Assembly (NCBI GenBank): GCA_000711775.1
Contig: ARYC01017188.1
Coordinates: 1 to 64,000 of the forward strand
Direction: 5' to 3'
Length of the DNA stretch: 64,000 nt
Source of the DNA: Oxytricha trifallax
Lineage: Eukaryota > Ciliophora > Spirotrichea > Sporadotrichida > Oxytrichidae
The translations under genes were made by a program, and so were the position numbers. Within the stretch, counting starts at the first letter, position 1, and each line of letters begins with the position of its first letter. The notes below the pieces were generated by a model, which saw only the letters and a list, made by a program, of their open reading frames with translations, did not search any database and was not told the DNA's origin. This document shows positions 1-10,500 of this stretch, one piece after another.

Positions 1-886
1 TCATGATATTTTGATGAGGAGGGAATATGCCTCGCTACATTAGTTCAAGATTTGCAATACATACTCCTATAGCTATTCTTAGTCTGTAAACATGCTTGAG
101 CTTTGATGCATTCATCAGGAATTTCCCAAGAGGGTAGAATTTCTAGTTTATTCTGAAGCTTTAAATGAATAAACTTTCATCACTGTCAAAGAAAAGATTT
201 TGGCAAAGCAGAATGAACTTGGCGTCTCTATGGTCTTTTAATAAGTTGAATTCGTGATTTGCTCTATTCTTAGCGTGCTGCCCTAAATAAAGCTTCAACC
301 AACTGTAAGATTAATAGTTTTGTGTATCGTTCATTTGGAAGACTATCTCTTTGGTTGTTTGCACATACATTATCTAGATATTTTCAAACCCCAAGAAGTT
401 CAAGAACTTTGCAAGAGTCTTCACGTAATCGTCTTCATCGTCTTTAAATGATAAGATACCCTGTTTTATGATTTGGTTCATTTAGTTGAAATACTGAAAG
501 TAGGAAGCTGTACTATTATTATTCAGCAAGTCTTAGCGCCCAACACCAAAATAACTCAAGTTTGACTCAGAGTTTAGTCTTAAATTTAAAACTTTTGCAT
601 TATCAATCCAAGGTTCAGAATTTGACTTTACTGATTGCGATCCATGGTCTTGCTTGCTATTCTTTGCTGATTGTACCTTCTGTGGTGTTATCACGCAATC
701 AACTTTTGAATGAATGCCAAAGTCGACTTCATCTTCTACTGCTTTTATAGTAAACTGTTGAAATACAGCAGCATGATTCAGATTCAAGACCAAATACTTC
801 ATTAGCTGGGTTGATTTTAAAATAAGGAATCTAAAGATTGAACTCAATGCAAGACAAGCTTTTAGATTGAATGTTGGTCTTAGCAT
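1..886 (-). CDS. Unknown protein, palindrome left-arm copy (3' end outside window)
   Basis: This is the mirror copy of the gene at 2353-3690. It starts with ATG at 884-886 and stays open to the window edge in the TAA/TAG=Gln code. The first 117 residues differ from the right copy by a single residue (Phe for Ile near residue 114). Other differences seen between the copies are isolated substitutions, so both copies look able to encode protein. The function is not recognised. The C-terminal part lies outside the window. Confidence 0.6.
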
Positions 887-923
887 AGTTTATCTTAATA
901 TTGAACAGGATAAGTAGCATGCT

Positions 924-1141
924 TCAATATTTATCAATAGCGATGTTGTTAAAACCCCTAATGATTCTCACACATCTATACAAATCCCAGTGATTACAAC
1001 AAGAGTTTCTGACAATCCAGTACTTAGTTCCATTTTCAACACCATAACCAACGACTGAGATATCGTGGACTATATTCTATTCATTAATGGATCATAACAT
1101 ATGCAGGGGTGTCGTATCGCAAGTGCCAAAGCAATTAATTA
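924..1141 (-). pseudogene. Cathepsin-type cysteine peptidase remnant (left arm)
   Basis: Mirror copy of the remnant at 2098-2315. It reads the same papain-family (C1A) C-terminal block: a His followed by a VVGYG-type strand, then an ENGTKYWIVRNS block, ending at a TGA. It is upstream of the unknown gene on the same strand. Only the C-terminal part of a peptidase is present, so I call it a remnant. Confidence 0.5.
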
Positions 1142-2097
1142 AATTTTGGAAAAGTTGACAGTTCTTGCAAAAGTTGATTGGAGCTCATTCAAAACCATTG
1201 AACATGAATCATAGGTAGAGCAAGTATCATCAGTGATCTCAGATTAGTGCATGAATTGATAGGCAACGATAGCAAAGCAAGACAAACTCCTCAGATATGT
1301 GAACTACTCTTCGTCACCGCCATTTAAACTGATTCTGTTAATTTTTAATATATAATAGACTAATTAATCTCAAAGTGTGATTTATATGATTTCGATTAAT
1401 TTTAAAATAATAACTTAACAGGCAGAGGTTTATATGGTAGAATAATCTAAAATTAACACTTTTGGCATCGATAAGCATGCCTCCCTATAATTGGATGTAT
1501 AATCTGAGAATCCTTATGATTATGCTGAATTTCATTATAAAAATGGTTTTCAACTAATTTTGATGGATGAATATGATTCTACTATATGTTTTTATTGAAA
1601 GCAGACCCAACATACACAGTGGATCTTGAGGCTGCTTTCAATAAAAACATATAGTAGAATCATATTCATCCATCAAAATTAGTTGAAAACCATTTTTATA
1701 ATGAAATACAGCATAATCATAAGGATTCTCAGATTATACACCCAATAATAGGGAGGCATACTTATCGAGGCCAAAAGTGATAATTTTTAGACTATTCTAC
1801 CATTATAAACCTCTGCCTGTTAAGTTATTATTTAAAAATTAATCGAAATCATATAAATCACACTTTGAGATTAATTAGTATATTATATATTAAAAATTAA
1901 CAGATATCAGTTTAAATGGCGGTGACGAAGAGTAGTTCACATATCTGAGGAGTTTGTCTTGCAATGCTATCGCTGCCTATCAATTCATGCACTAATCTGA
2001 GATCACTGATGATACTTGCTCTAACTATGATTCATCTTCAATGGTTTTGAATGAGCTCCAATCAACTTTTGCAAGAACTGTCAACTTTTCCAAAATT

Positions 2098-2315
2098 TAA
2101 TTAATTGCTTTGGCACTTGCGATACGACACCCCTGCATATGTTATGATCCATTAATGAATAGAATATAGTCCACGATATCTCAGTCGTTGGTTATGGTGT
2201 TGAAAATGGAACTAAGTACTGGATTGTCAGAAACTCTTGTTGTAATCACTGGGATTTGTATAGATGTGTGAGAATCATTAGGGGTTTTAACAACATCGCT
2301 ATTGATAAATATTGA
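2098..2315 (+). pseudogene. Cathepsin-type cysteine peptidase remnant (right arm)
   Basis: In the frame ending at TGA 2313-2315 the translation contains VHDISVVGYG followed by ENGTKYWIVRNS and IIRGFNNIAID. This matches the C-terminal lobe of papain-family (C1A) peptidases, closest in pattern to cathepsin X/Z: the catalytic His region, then the Asn of the usual NSWG block (here NSCC). An in-frame TGA lies just upstream, and no papain Cys region (GSCWAF type) is visible. It is therefore probably a fragment, unless an unrecognised IES or intron supplies the rest. Confidence 0.6.
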
Positions 2316-2352
2316 AGCATGCTACTTATCCTGTTCAATATTAAGATAAACT

Positions 2353-3690
2353 ATGCTAAGACCAACATTCAATCTAAAAGCTTGTCTTGCATTGAGTTCA
2401 ATCTTTAGATTCCTTATTTTAAAATCAACCCAGCTAATGAAGTATTTGGTCTTGAATCTGAATCATGCTGCTGTATTTCAACAGTTTACTATAAAAGCAG
2501 TAGAAGATGAAGTCGACTTTGGCATTCATTCAAAAGTTGATTGCGTGATAACACCACAGAAGGTACAATCAGCAAAGAATAGCAAGCAAGACCATGGATC
2601 GCAATCAGTAAAGTCAAATTCTGAACCTTGGATTGATAATGCAAAAGTTTTAAATTTAAGACTAAACTCTGAGTCAAACTTGAGTTATATTGGTGTTGGG
2701 CGCTAAGACCTGCTGAATAATAATAGTACAGCTTCCTACTTTCAGTATTACAACTAAATGAACCAAATCATAAAACAGGGTATCTTATCATTCAAAGACG
2801 ATGAAGACGATTACGTGAAGACTCTTGCAAAGTTCTTGAACTTCTTGGGGTTTGAAAATATCTAGATAATGTATGTGCAAACAACCAAAGAGATAGTCTT
2901 CCAAATGAACGATACACAAAACTATTAATCTTACAGTTGGTTGAAGCTTTATTTAGGGCAGCACGCTAAGAATAGAGCAAATCACGAATTCAACTTATTA
3001 AAAGACCATAAAGACGCCAAGTTCATTCTGCCTTGCCAAAATCTTTTCTTTGACAGTGATGAAAGTTTATTAATTTAAAGCTTCAGAATAAACTAGAAAT
3101 TCTACCCTCTTGGGAAATTCCTGATGAATGCAACAAAGCTCAAGCATGTTTACAGACTAAGAACAGCTATAGGAGTATGTATTGCAAATCTTGAACTAAT
3201 GCAGCGAGGCATATTCGCTCCTCATCAAAATATCATGAGATATCTAGTTGGGCCATATTCCTTCAATATGAAAGTGATGATTGCTAGATTAGATTATGCT
3301 TTCAAAAAGGATCGACTCTTCAAACCTTGGAGTGGCTTTAGTGTAGTTTCCAAGGAAGTGCAGCAAGCAGCCAGAGACGACAAATCAATTCATCAATCTA
3401 ACGAATACTTGAACAAGCCAATTGCTTTCATTCTATACTTAGTGCTAAAGCCAGGTTAAAATAAATTGATTTTGAAGGTTTGTAAAGACGAATTTCTTTC
3501 AGATGAAGAGAAGGCAGCTCCAGCGTAGGGAAATCAATTCAGAGGCTATGGATTAGTGCAACAACTCTGGTCTGGCAAGATCATTATAAAGGCTGCTGCT
3601 AATGAACTACTAGGTATGATTGAAGATGACTATCCAAGACATACCATGCACCTTAAGGATGAAATCGCATTCTTAAGCAACTGTCAGTGA
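2353..3690 (+). CDS. Unknown protein, palindrome right-arm copy
   Basis: Open from ATG 2353 to TGA 3688-3690 when TAA/TAG are read as Gln, giving about 445 residues with no IES or intron needed. The protein is soluble-looking, with mixed charge and no signal peptide or membrane segment. Its middle contains a DDEDDYVKTLAKFLNFLGF stretch and its end an EDDYPRHTMHLKDE stretch. I do not recognise a family. The first two thirds lie in the palindrome and are duplicated on the other strand at 1-886; the last part is unique in the window. An internal ATG (2758) would give a shorter 310-residue product. Confidence 0.6.
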
Positions 3691-3905
3691 CTAATTCGCA
3701 AACTATTAATAATCCCTCCCTAATACATTCACAACCTAATCTCTTGCACTATACTCTTTAATCTAATTTACTATTCTATTATACTTTGTGATTGCACTCT
3801 CCTAAATGAATAGATAATACATCAATCGATTGCAGTATTCATATGCACTTATATTAGGCATAAATTTTTCATTATTATGAGATTTTATCAAATTTTGGGT
3901 TTTGA

Positions 3906-3975
3906 GGTTGCATGGTTCCACCCTTAGGTTGTATGGCTCCAGGAAGATATCCTGAAGATATCTTTAAATTTCAAA
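3906..3975. repeat. Minisatellite unit cluster A (GGTTGTATGGTTCCA type)
   Basis: Two degenerate copies of a GGTTGYATGGYTCCA unit are followed by an AGGAAGATATCCTGAAGATATCT block that contains two GATATC palindromes. The same unit-plus-block arrangement recurs at 4567-4625, and the block recurs in part at 16015-16040. Confidence 0.7.
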
Positions 3976-4566
3976 GTCATAAAATTTTGGAGAATATTGC
4001 TAATAGCTCTGCTTACTTTATGATTAGCGAGCCTCACTACATTGTTTTGATATAATACAACATAGATGCATATTTAAATGCAAATACAAGCTGATCTGAT
4101 GTCTATGGGTTAGTATACAAGAGGCCAAACTTGAAAAATTCTTAGTTTTTCATGACAGTTTATAACAGCTTTCAAACCACTAGTTTAAGTCTCTAACTTC
4201 AAACATCGATTTTTGCCTAAGGGCTCTGACTTCAACTCTAATGATGTTTTCGATGCCTCTGAGATGTTTAATGATGATTTGGATGATTTTGGCATGGTTA
4301 GGCAAGAGTTGGGTAAGTCAAGTGTGTTGCTCTTAAGTTTGAGAATAGGCCTAAATTCTTAGTGATACTATGGTTATGAATTGAAAAATCACTCTGAAAT
4401 CAAAATTTTATTTTGATACCCCTCTCATCCCTATACCTCCATACCACCACAAATCATGTAATATAGCATAGTAACAGCGAATTTAAGTATTAGAGCTCGA
4501 TTGTGGGTGATAAAGATGAATATAAGATGCTAAGTTGTATGACTAAGTTGTCCATGAATCCTACTC

Positions 4567-4790
4567 AAGGTTGTATGGTTACCAGGTTGTATGGTTCCAG
4601 GAAGATATCCTGAAGATATCTCCAAAATTCATGCATTAATGCATAAAAAAATCGCTAAGTATGTAAAGGGTTCAATTAGAAGTACTAAAGCTGCTTATTC
4701 AAACTCCTATGCAAGAATCAACCTAAAGTTGTATGGATCCAGGTTGCATGGCTCCGGCTGTATGACTCCAGGTTGTATGGTTCCAAAAAT
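4567..4790. repeat. Minisatellite unit cluster B
   Basis: About six copies of the GGTTGTATGGTTCCA-type unit lie at 4567-4600 and 4728-4785, with the GATATC block between them at about 4601-4623. An open frame runs through this interval, but it simply translates the repeat (LYGSRLHGS pattern), so I do not call a gene. The rest of 3691-4950 holds nothing I can identify. Confidence 0.7.
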
Positions 4791-4945
4791 GCCCTATTTA
4801 AGCCATCGAATTTCATAATTCATTATCACATTAAAAATTTCGCAAATTTAGGGTGAAAACCAAACTTTTGCCTCCTCAATTTCTGTGCCCTAACTTTAGA
4901 CTCCTCCCTATATTTTATACTCCCCATCATTTTAACATGCTCCTT

Positions 4946-5365
4946 CTACTCGGGAGCATTAGGGTCCAGCCGCAGCCTATGGTTGGATACCCTCCATTTA
5001 AGAGTAAAAGCAGTTGTTTTTAAGTAGGTTTAAGAAAATCTCTCTGATTTCAGTAGTAATTGCACTTTCAGCTTTAAACAACAAACCTAAGAAGATTCTC
5101 AAAATAATTGATTATTATTGATAATAATCCAACATCCACTTTCAGCTGGAGCATTATGGTTTAACAACTGCTTATAGTTGATCAATTCTACAATTATAGA
5201 GTGAGTAAAAATCTTAAAAATCACAGCGACTTTCATGATTTTTAAGGAGTTTTGTAATAGTGATAAAATCTCAAAGGTTTTTAGAGAATCAAAAATAATA
5301 AGAAAAGGCTCAATCATTTAAGGAGCAATGAATTCCAGCTATAGACCATAGCTAATACTCTAAAT
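4946..5365 (+). repeat. Three diverged hairpin units, each after a GGAGCA motif
   Basis: Three stretches (about 4953-4995, 5138-5185 and 5320-5362) share a GGAGCA-like start followed by a short inverted repeat. The first is strongest: GGGT-CCAGCC pairs with GGTTGG-AT-ACCC around a short loop. The second pairs CAACT with AGTTG, and the third AGCTAT with ATAGCT. They could be copies of a small structured RNA or a short interspersed element. No promoter boxes are evident. Confidence 0.3.
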
Positions 5366-5559
5366 CTAAAGAAACTAAAACTTTTGCAAGTAAACAGTGA
5401 TTTATGAGAAATCAAGGCCTTAATTAAAATCAGAGATTTTCAAATCAAAATTAATAGTTGCTTAATTATCAAAACTTCCCAAAAGTTAGAGCCGAATATT
5501 TAAATGAGTAGAAACCCTACTTAAGCGAGGCAGTTTATAATTAAATTTATGAAATGTTT

Positions 5560-5780
5560 CTCCGGTTGATTAAGAAGAATTGAAACTTAAAATCAACAGA
5601 TCGTAGGCTGCGATTCAATAGGATATTGGAATCCTAGAATCAAAGCCGCTGATCCTTCTCTTGGTGGGTAGCGAAAGACACCATTAGAGGCGGTAGTACT
5701 CCCCTTATCGAAAGTTTGTCTACTAATATTCATTCCTAGATTCAGGTACCGAGGACTACTGAGGAGAAAACATCATCAAA
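5560..5780 (-). other. Possible LSU rRNA 3'-end-like fragment
   Basis: The minus strand reads CGCCTCTAA, then AGCCT, ACGATCTG, TGA and TTAAG in the order and rough spacing seen at the 3' end of eukaryotic large-subunit rRNA. The segment is more GC-rich and less repetitive than its surroundings. The identity is partial and judged by eye. It could be a diverged rDNA fragment, another structured RNA, or chance similarity. The interval 5781-6339 is AT-rich with nothing recognisable. Confidence 0.3.
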
Positions 5781-6339
5781 CACCTTTTAACTTAATAATT
5801 TTTTTATAGGATTTAGAGCAGAATCAAACCACACATTGGGAGACTTCAATAATTCAGTAAGTTAAAATAATCTAACTCTATTTAATTAATCTTCGTTTTA
5901 ATAGTTTTATAGGAATTATGAAAACAAAATCAAATGCGCGCATTCAGGAGAGCTGTCTGATATTAGGGAATTTAGGTTTTAGGCTTTAGCTATAATTTTC
6001 TGATTTTATTCTTGAAACTTTTATTGATAATTGGCTAGATTTACGAAGATTAGTAATCTTCTGATTGATAAAATTTGATTATTGCGCTTAGCTTAGTTAG
6101 AGAGGTTTCTGCAAATTTAGTTTTAATTTTAAATTTAAATGCTTGATAGGATTATAATACAAGTTATTATAAATCACTTTGTTGTGATTAAATGGTTCTA
6201 GTTAATTAAGTCAATTTAGTTTAGTGTAAGATAAAATTAAATAGCTATTAGGGTAATTATGAATTTGATTAATATAAACTACTTGTTTGGTGTTGTAATT
6301 AAAGGTGTTGCATATAAATAGCACCTCAGTTTAATTATA

Positions 6340-7346
6340 TCACTCTATATTATACTCAATCATTTTTTTATTTTTGATATCACACTGTTAAACTGATTGA
6401 TCCAACAAATCTTAGGGCTCTGGCATTACATGCGATGTCAACTGATTTCTCATTTCTTCATCATACTTATTCACAGTCTTTCTGTATTCTCCCTTGATTT
6501 AGCTATAAATTGCGCGTAAGCGATAGTTTGAATAGCATAATAGTATTGCTTACTCTACTTGTATAAGACTGTCGTTATCAAAGCTGAAGAACCAACCGTC
6601 TGAAGGATCGTCAGGATCAAGATTAATATACTGTTAGTGCATGTGTGGATCCTCCTTCTTGAATGGGTATATCCATACGTTATGATAGCCACACCACTTA
6701 TAGGTTACCACCACAATTGGTTCACTCGGAGCAACCTCCAGAAGTACAACGTTTGAAAATCCACTTTGAGGATCCACCTGGAACTTGAAAGTTCGCTTGA
6801 AGCGTTCATCGATCACCTATACTTAGAACCATTACTTATGTTGAAAATCTTGCCTTGTAAATCTCGACGATGTATCCACCAGGTGCATGAGCAGAGTGCT
6901 TGAAGGTGAGGCAGTGCTGCTTCGTAAGTTTGCTTGACTTCATTCTTAAGTTTTATTATAGAATTATATGATTATTACTTAATAATAAATATAAAGAACT
7001 TGTTTAGGTATTAAAGACTATATATTTTACTGATAAGACTACGCTTTGTTAATACTTGAAGATCAAACCATACTACTCCTAGTTGTGAACAGGCGCTGAG
7101 TTGATCAACCAAGCTCTTAAGCTTAAGCAGGCCTATACCTAAAGTTAATGACTTCTATCACAAATCGGATAAGTTTTTAGTTGTCTCCCTTGTACAGGCC
7201 CTCAATCTGAATTGTTCTGATGGTGTGAAAGACAAGTTGGATGCCGAACACGATTCTGTACTGCTCCAGCGATTCATCCACGATTTGAAGGACTTGAGTG
7301 CCAGTCAGATTCTACCCTGTTTAGTCTGTTATGAATGAGTGCTGCA
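6340..7346 (-). CDS. Unknown protein with small introns
   Basis: Starting at ATG 7344-7346 (MQHSFITDQTG) the frame reads a compact acidic and hydrophobic domain; a later exon set runs through PGGYIVEIY, VIDERFKRTFKF, a KWCGYHNVWIYPF stretch and a DDPSDGWFFSFDND stretch to TGA at 6340-6342. An intron near 6838 joins EIYK to VIDERF in frame if a 37-nt GC-AG intron is used. Another intron or non-coding break lies around 6960-7130. The family is not recognised. It lies immediately downstream of the large gene at 7580-13763 on the same strand, and no IES-like pointer pair was seen. Confidence 0.55.
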
Positions 7347-7579
7347 TTAAAAAGGCCAGATAAATACAATTATTATCATTAATTTAAATTATTCGACTTA
7401 AGAATAGCTCAACACTTATTATAAATTGAGCATTGCATATATTAATAATAATAGTGTAAGAATTAAAGCAAATGTAATTTTCTTATTGAAAAAATAGAAT
7501 AACTTGTCAAACAGTAAACACTTAAGTTTTTGGGAAATATACTTGAAAAATATTATAAATGAAAGAGCAGCAACGAACT

Positions 7580-10500
7580 TCACTACTGGAGACCAACATC
7601 ATCTAGACCATCCTTGTCTCCATCTTTCTTGACGATGTCTGATGAATTTCCTGGCAAAGCCTGATTGTCCTAGTCTTGAGGCAATCCTACACCCTGGTCT
7701 ATGTTGCTGTTGTTTGGTCCTGGTTGATTTCTTTGTTGCTCTTGCTGCTGCACTTACTGCTACTCTTGCTGCTACACTTGCTGCTGCTCTTGCTGCTGTT
7801 CTTGCTGCTACTCTTGCTGCTTTTGCTGCTCTTGTGGTTGCTCTTGCTTCTGCTCTTCGATCTACTCTTGCTTCTGCTCTTAGAGCTTCTTCTGAATCTA
7901 GAGCTGTTGTGATGGATGATCTTAATCGATTTCTTGTTCTGATTGTGTCTCTTCCAGATTTAGTTCTTAATTTTTCTCATGTTCTTGTAGTTGATCTTGG
8001 TTCTGCTTTTGCAGTTACTCTTACTACTTCTGCTCCTCCTCATGCTGTTTCTCTTCCTGAGAAGAAGGAGAGTGGCTACCCAATGCTATCATACCCTTTT
8101 CATAATCATCATCATCAACATCTTACTCATTAAGTCCATCTTATTGAATCTCCTCAAATTATTCTTAAGAGGAGTTGGCATGTTGTTAATTCTGCAGGTT
8201 GTACTCATTGAACTAAACTTAGTCATCCTAACAGCCAGGGTGTCTTTAGAACGAAAGCTCATACTATGACTGTTGTAATCCTTCATTCCATTTGTTGCCA
8301 TCAACTTGCACTTGGGAATCCTGTTGAAGTTGGTTAGCGCTCAAGTTCTTAGAGCAAGACTGGGGTTTTGAAAGTGAATTTTGCTATTGTTGGGTCAAAT
8401 ACACGTTTTGATCAGGCTCTTCCACGCGCATCAATAAATCGTCTTAAGAATTTACTTTTGAGGAGGAATTCTGATTAACGGGGTTTTAAATTAATGTTTG
8501 CTAGACCAATTCACTGAAAGCAGGAAACTGTCTCTTCTTAACATTTGCCTTTGGAACAGCTTTCTTCTTCTGTTTTTTAGTTCTTTTGTGAACCTTTTTG
8601 TTTTTGTTTCCTTTCTCGATTCCTTTCTTCTCTACCACCTATAGGGTCTTTTCTTACATCTATAGGGTTCTAGTTTTTCTGGACTTATTATCAGGAACTT
8701 ATGAATTGTTATTCATACTATTGATAAAGGGGTTGTTTCCACTTCCTATGATAGAATTTTAAGCCAATTACAAATTTTAGAGTTGCTGCATCGAGGCAGA
8801 AAGAAGCATAAGTGGATTTATGGGATTAATTGCAGGGCTTGGATATTATGAGAAAGGTTAAGTTTGCTGTAGGGAGTTATTATAGTAGACTTAACCAGAT
8901 AGGGGTAGATTTGCAACTGGACTGCTCATATATGAGTTCGAGTTCATGCCAATTAGGCCTTATCTCTAATCTCCGATGATACCAAAGTGCTGATTATTTA
9001 AGAATTGCATCTTGATTGGGGTTTAAGCAGCAGTTGAAGACACTTAATCACTCTTCTAGGGACTGAAGTAATTGAAGATATTCCCACTTTGATTCTAGAA
9101 ACCAGGATTCAACTGCCTGGATTGAGCTTGTGGAAGCGCTTTCTAACTATTTTGACTGTACCTATCGTTTTGGCTGAGTCCCTTTTCGATTAAAATGTCA
9201 TCAAAAGGCTTTTGAATTTGATCAGGCACTTTATGGATTTATTTAATGCAATCCCTAATCATGCTGGGAGTTTGGATCGAGGTGGGTTATGTCTAATTAG
9301 CAACACTCTGTGACTAATCTGAATTAGCATTGACATTTTCAGCTTGTTTACGAGACTCATTATCAGAATCAGTTCCACTAAGGATTCTTCTTCCAAAGGC
9401 ATGTTCTAATCAGTAGCTGCTTTTGATGTGAGACTTTAAGTAAGATTATTGCCTTTCTTAACTTTCTTTGTTTGTTATGGCACGTAAGTTGGATCAGTAT
9501 GACTATCGACTTCTTCTTCAATGGCAACTCCAGATTTGGGTGCAATAACTTTGAGATTTTTCTTATCATTTGCTTTCTAAGCTTTACTTCTTTATCTAGG
9601 TCTGCTAACTTTCTTCTAAGCTTTGAACCACTTGCATTATTTTGAGCTGGTATGTTATTTGTTGGTCCAAAACCCATAGTTTGTTAAGAGCTAATTTGGG
9701 CTGTATGAGTTGAGCCTTAACTTTTTGTAGCAGTGTCAGTAGTATTGGATAAGATATTTTGAATTTATTACTGTTGATAAATTTGGTATTGGTTCTGGTT
9801 CATTAGGTTTGCAGGGTAGCTATTAAGAGATATAGGGCTCTATTAGGATGGAACATTGTAATTAGAAACCAGGCTTGAGTCACGATGTTGACTTAAATCA
9901 TTTGCATAGTTCTGACTGTATTGATTCTGCTGAGAATAGTTGCACTAGTTTGAGAACTAGTCATTCTGTGATTGATTGTACTAGTTGTGAACACCAATGC
10001 CAGAAGATTAATATCTATTCTGTTGAATCAGGCCATGGATTTAATTCACCCCTCGTTTGCCAAGAACTGTAAATTGCTGTTCTGATTCTCTGATTTTTGA
10101 TAGAACACTATTAATAATTAACAACACACTATCCTTACTTGAGATTTGATTGTCTGGTTGAAGCAATGTTAAAGAATTGAGGGAATAAGTTTTTCAGTTT
10201 TTAAAGCATTGGGCTGATATGAAATTCTTTTTACTCCTCCTTTGTTCTTTGCACTGGTTTTTCTAAAGGTAAGACGACATTTTTAATAATCTCTTGCTGT
10301 ATGTCATCAACATAGCGAACCAACTAGGTTACGCGAGCAGGCGGGAGTTAAGGAACGTTGGTATTGTGAATAGTGGATTCTTGACTTGTCATTTAAATGA
10401 GCAATCTTAAGTCTTGAGGAAGTTAGAGGTTGAGATACTCCAGCGAGTATTGATGCCATTCATTGAACACCTCCTAATTTCTATATTTACAACAGATTAA

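Larger units (their letters stand above)
1..3238. repeat. Imperfect 3.2 kb palindrome (inverted repeat)
   Basis: The left arm (1-1604) is the reverse complement of the right arm (1632-3238), with a 27 nt loop at 1605-1631. The left arm runs off the window, so the true length is unknown. The arms are not identical. The outer coding part differs by about 2-3% by eye (for example a Phe/Ile change in the shared protein), and a non-coding stretch near 1450-1510 differs by about 10%, while the innermost 60 bases match perfectly. Each arm carries the same unknown gene and the same cysteine-peptidase remnant, in opposite orientations. Divergence between the arms argues against a simple fold-back assembly artefact. 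The perfect core suggests gene conversion or constraint there. Confidence 0.93.

Noticed and set aside
1-3238. Palindrome as a pure assembly or sequencing fold-back
   Set aside because: The arms differ at scattered positions, up to about 10% in one stretch, which a fold-back of one molecule would not give. Long reads would settle it.
7642-8269. Leu/Ala-rich plus-strand open frames
   Set aside because: They are the antisense of the Gln/Glu tract of the minus-strand gene at 7580-13763.
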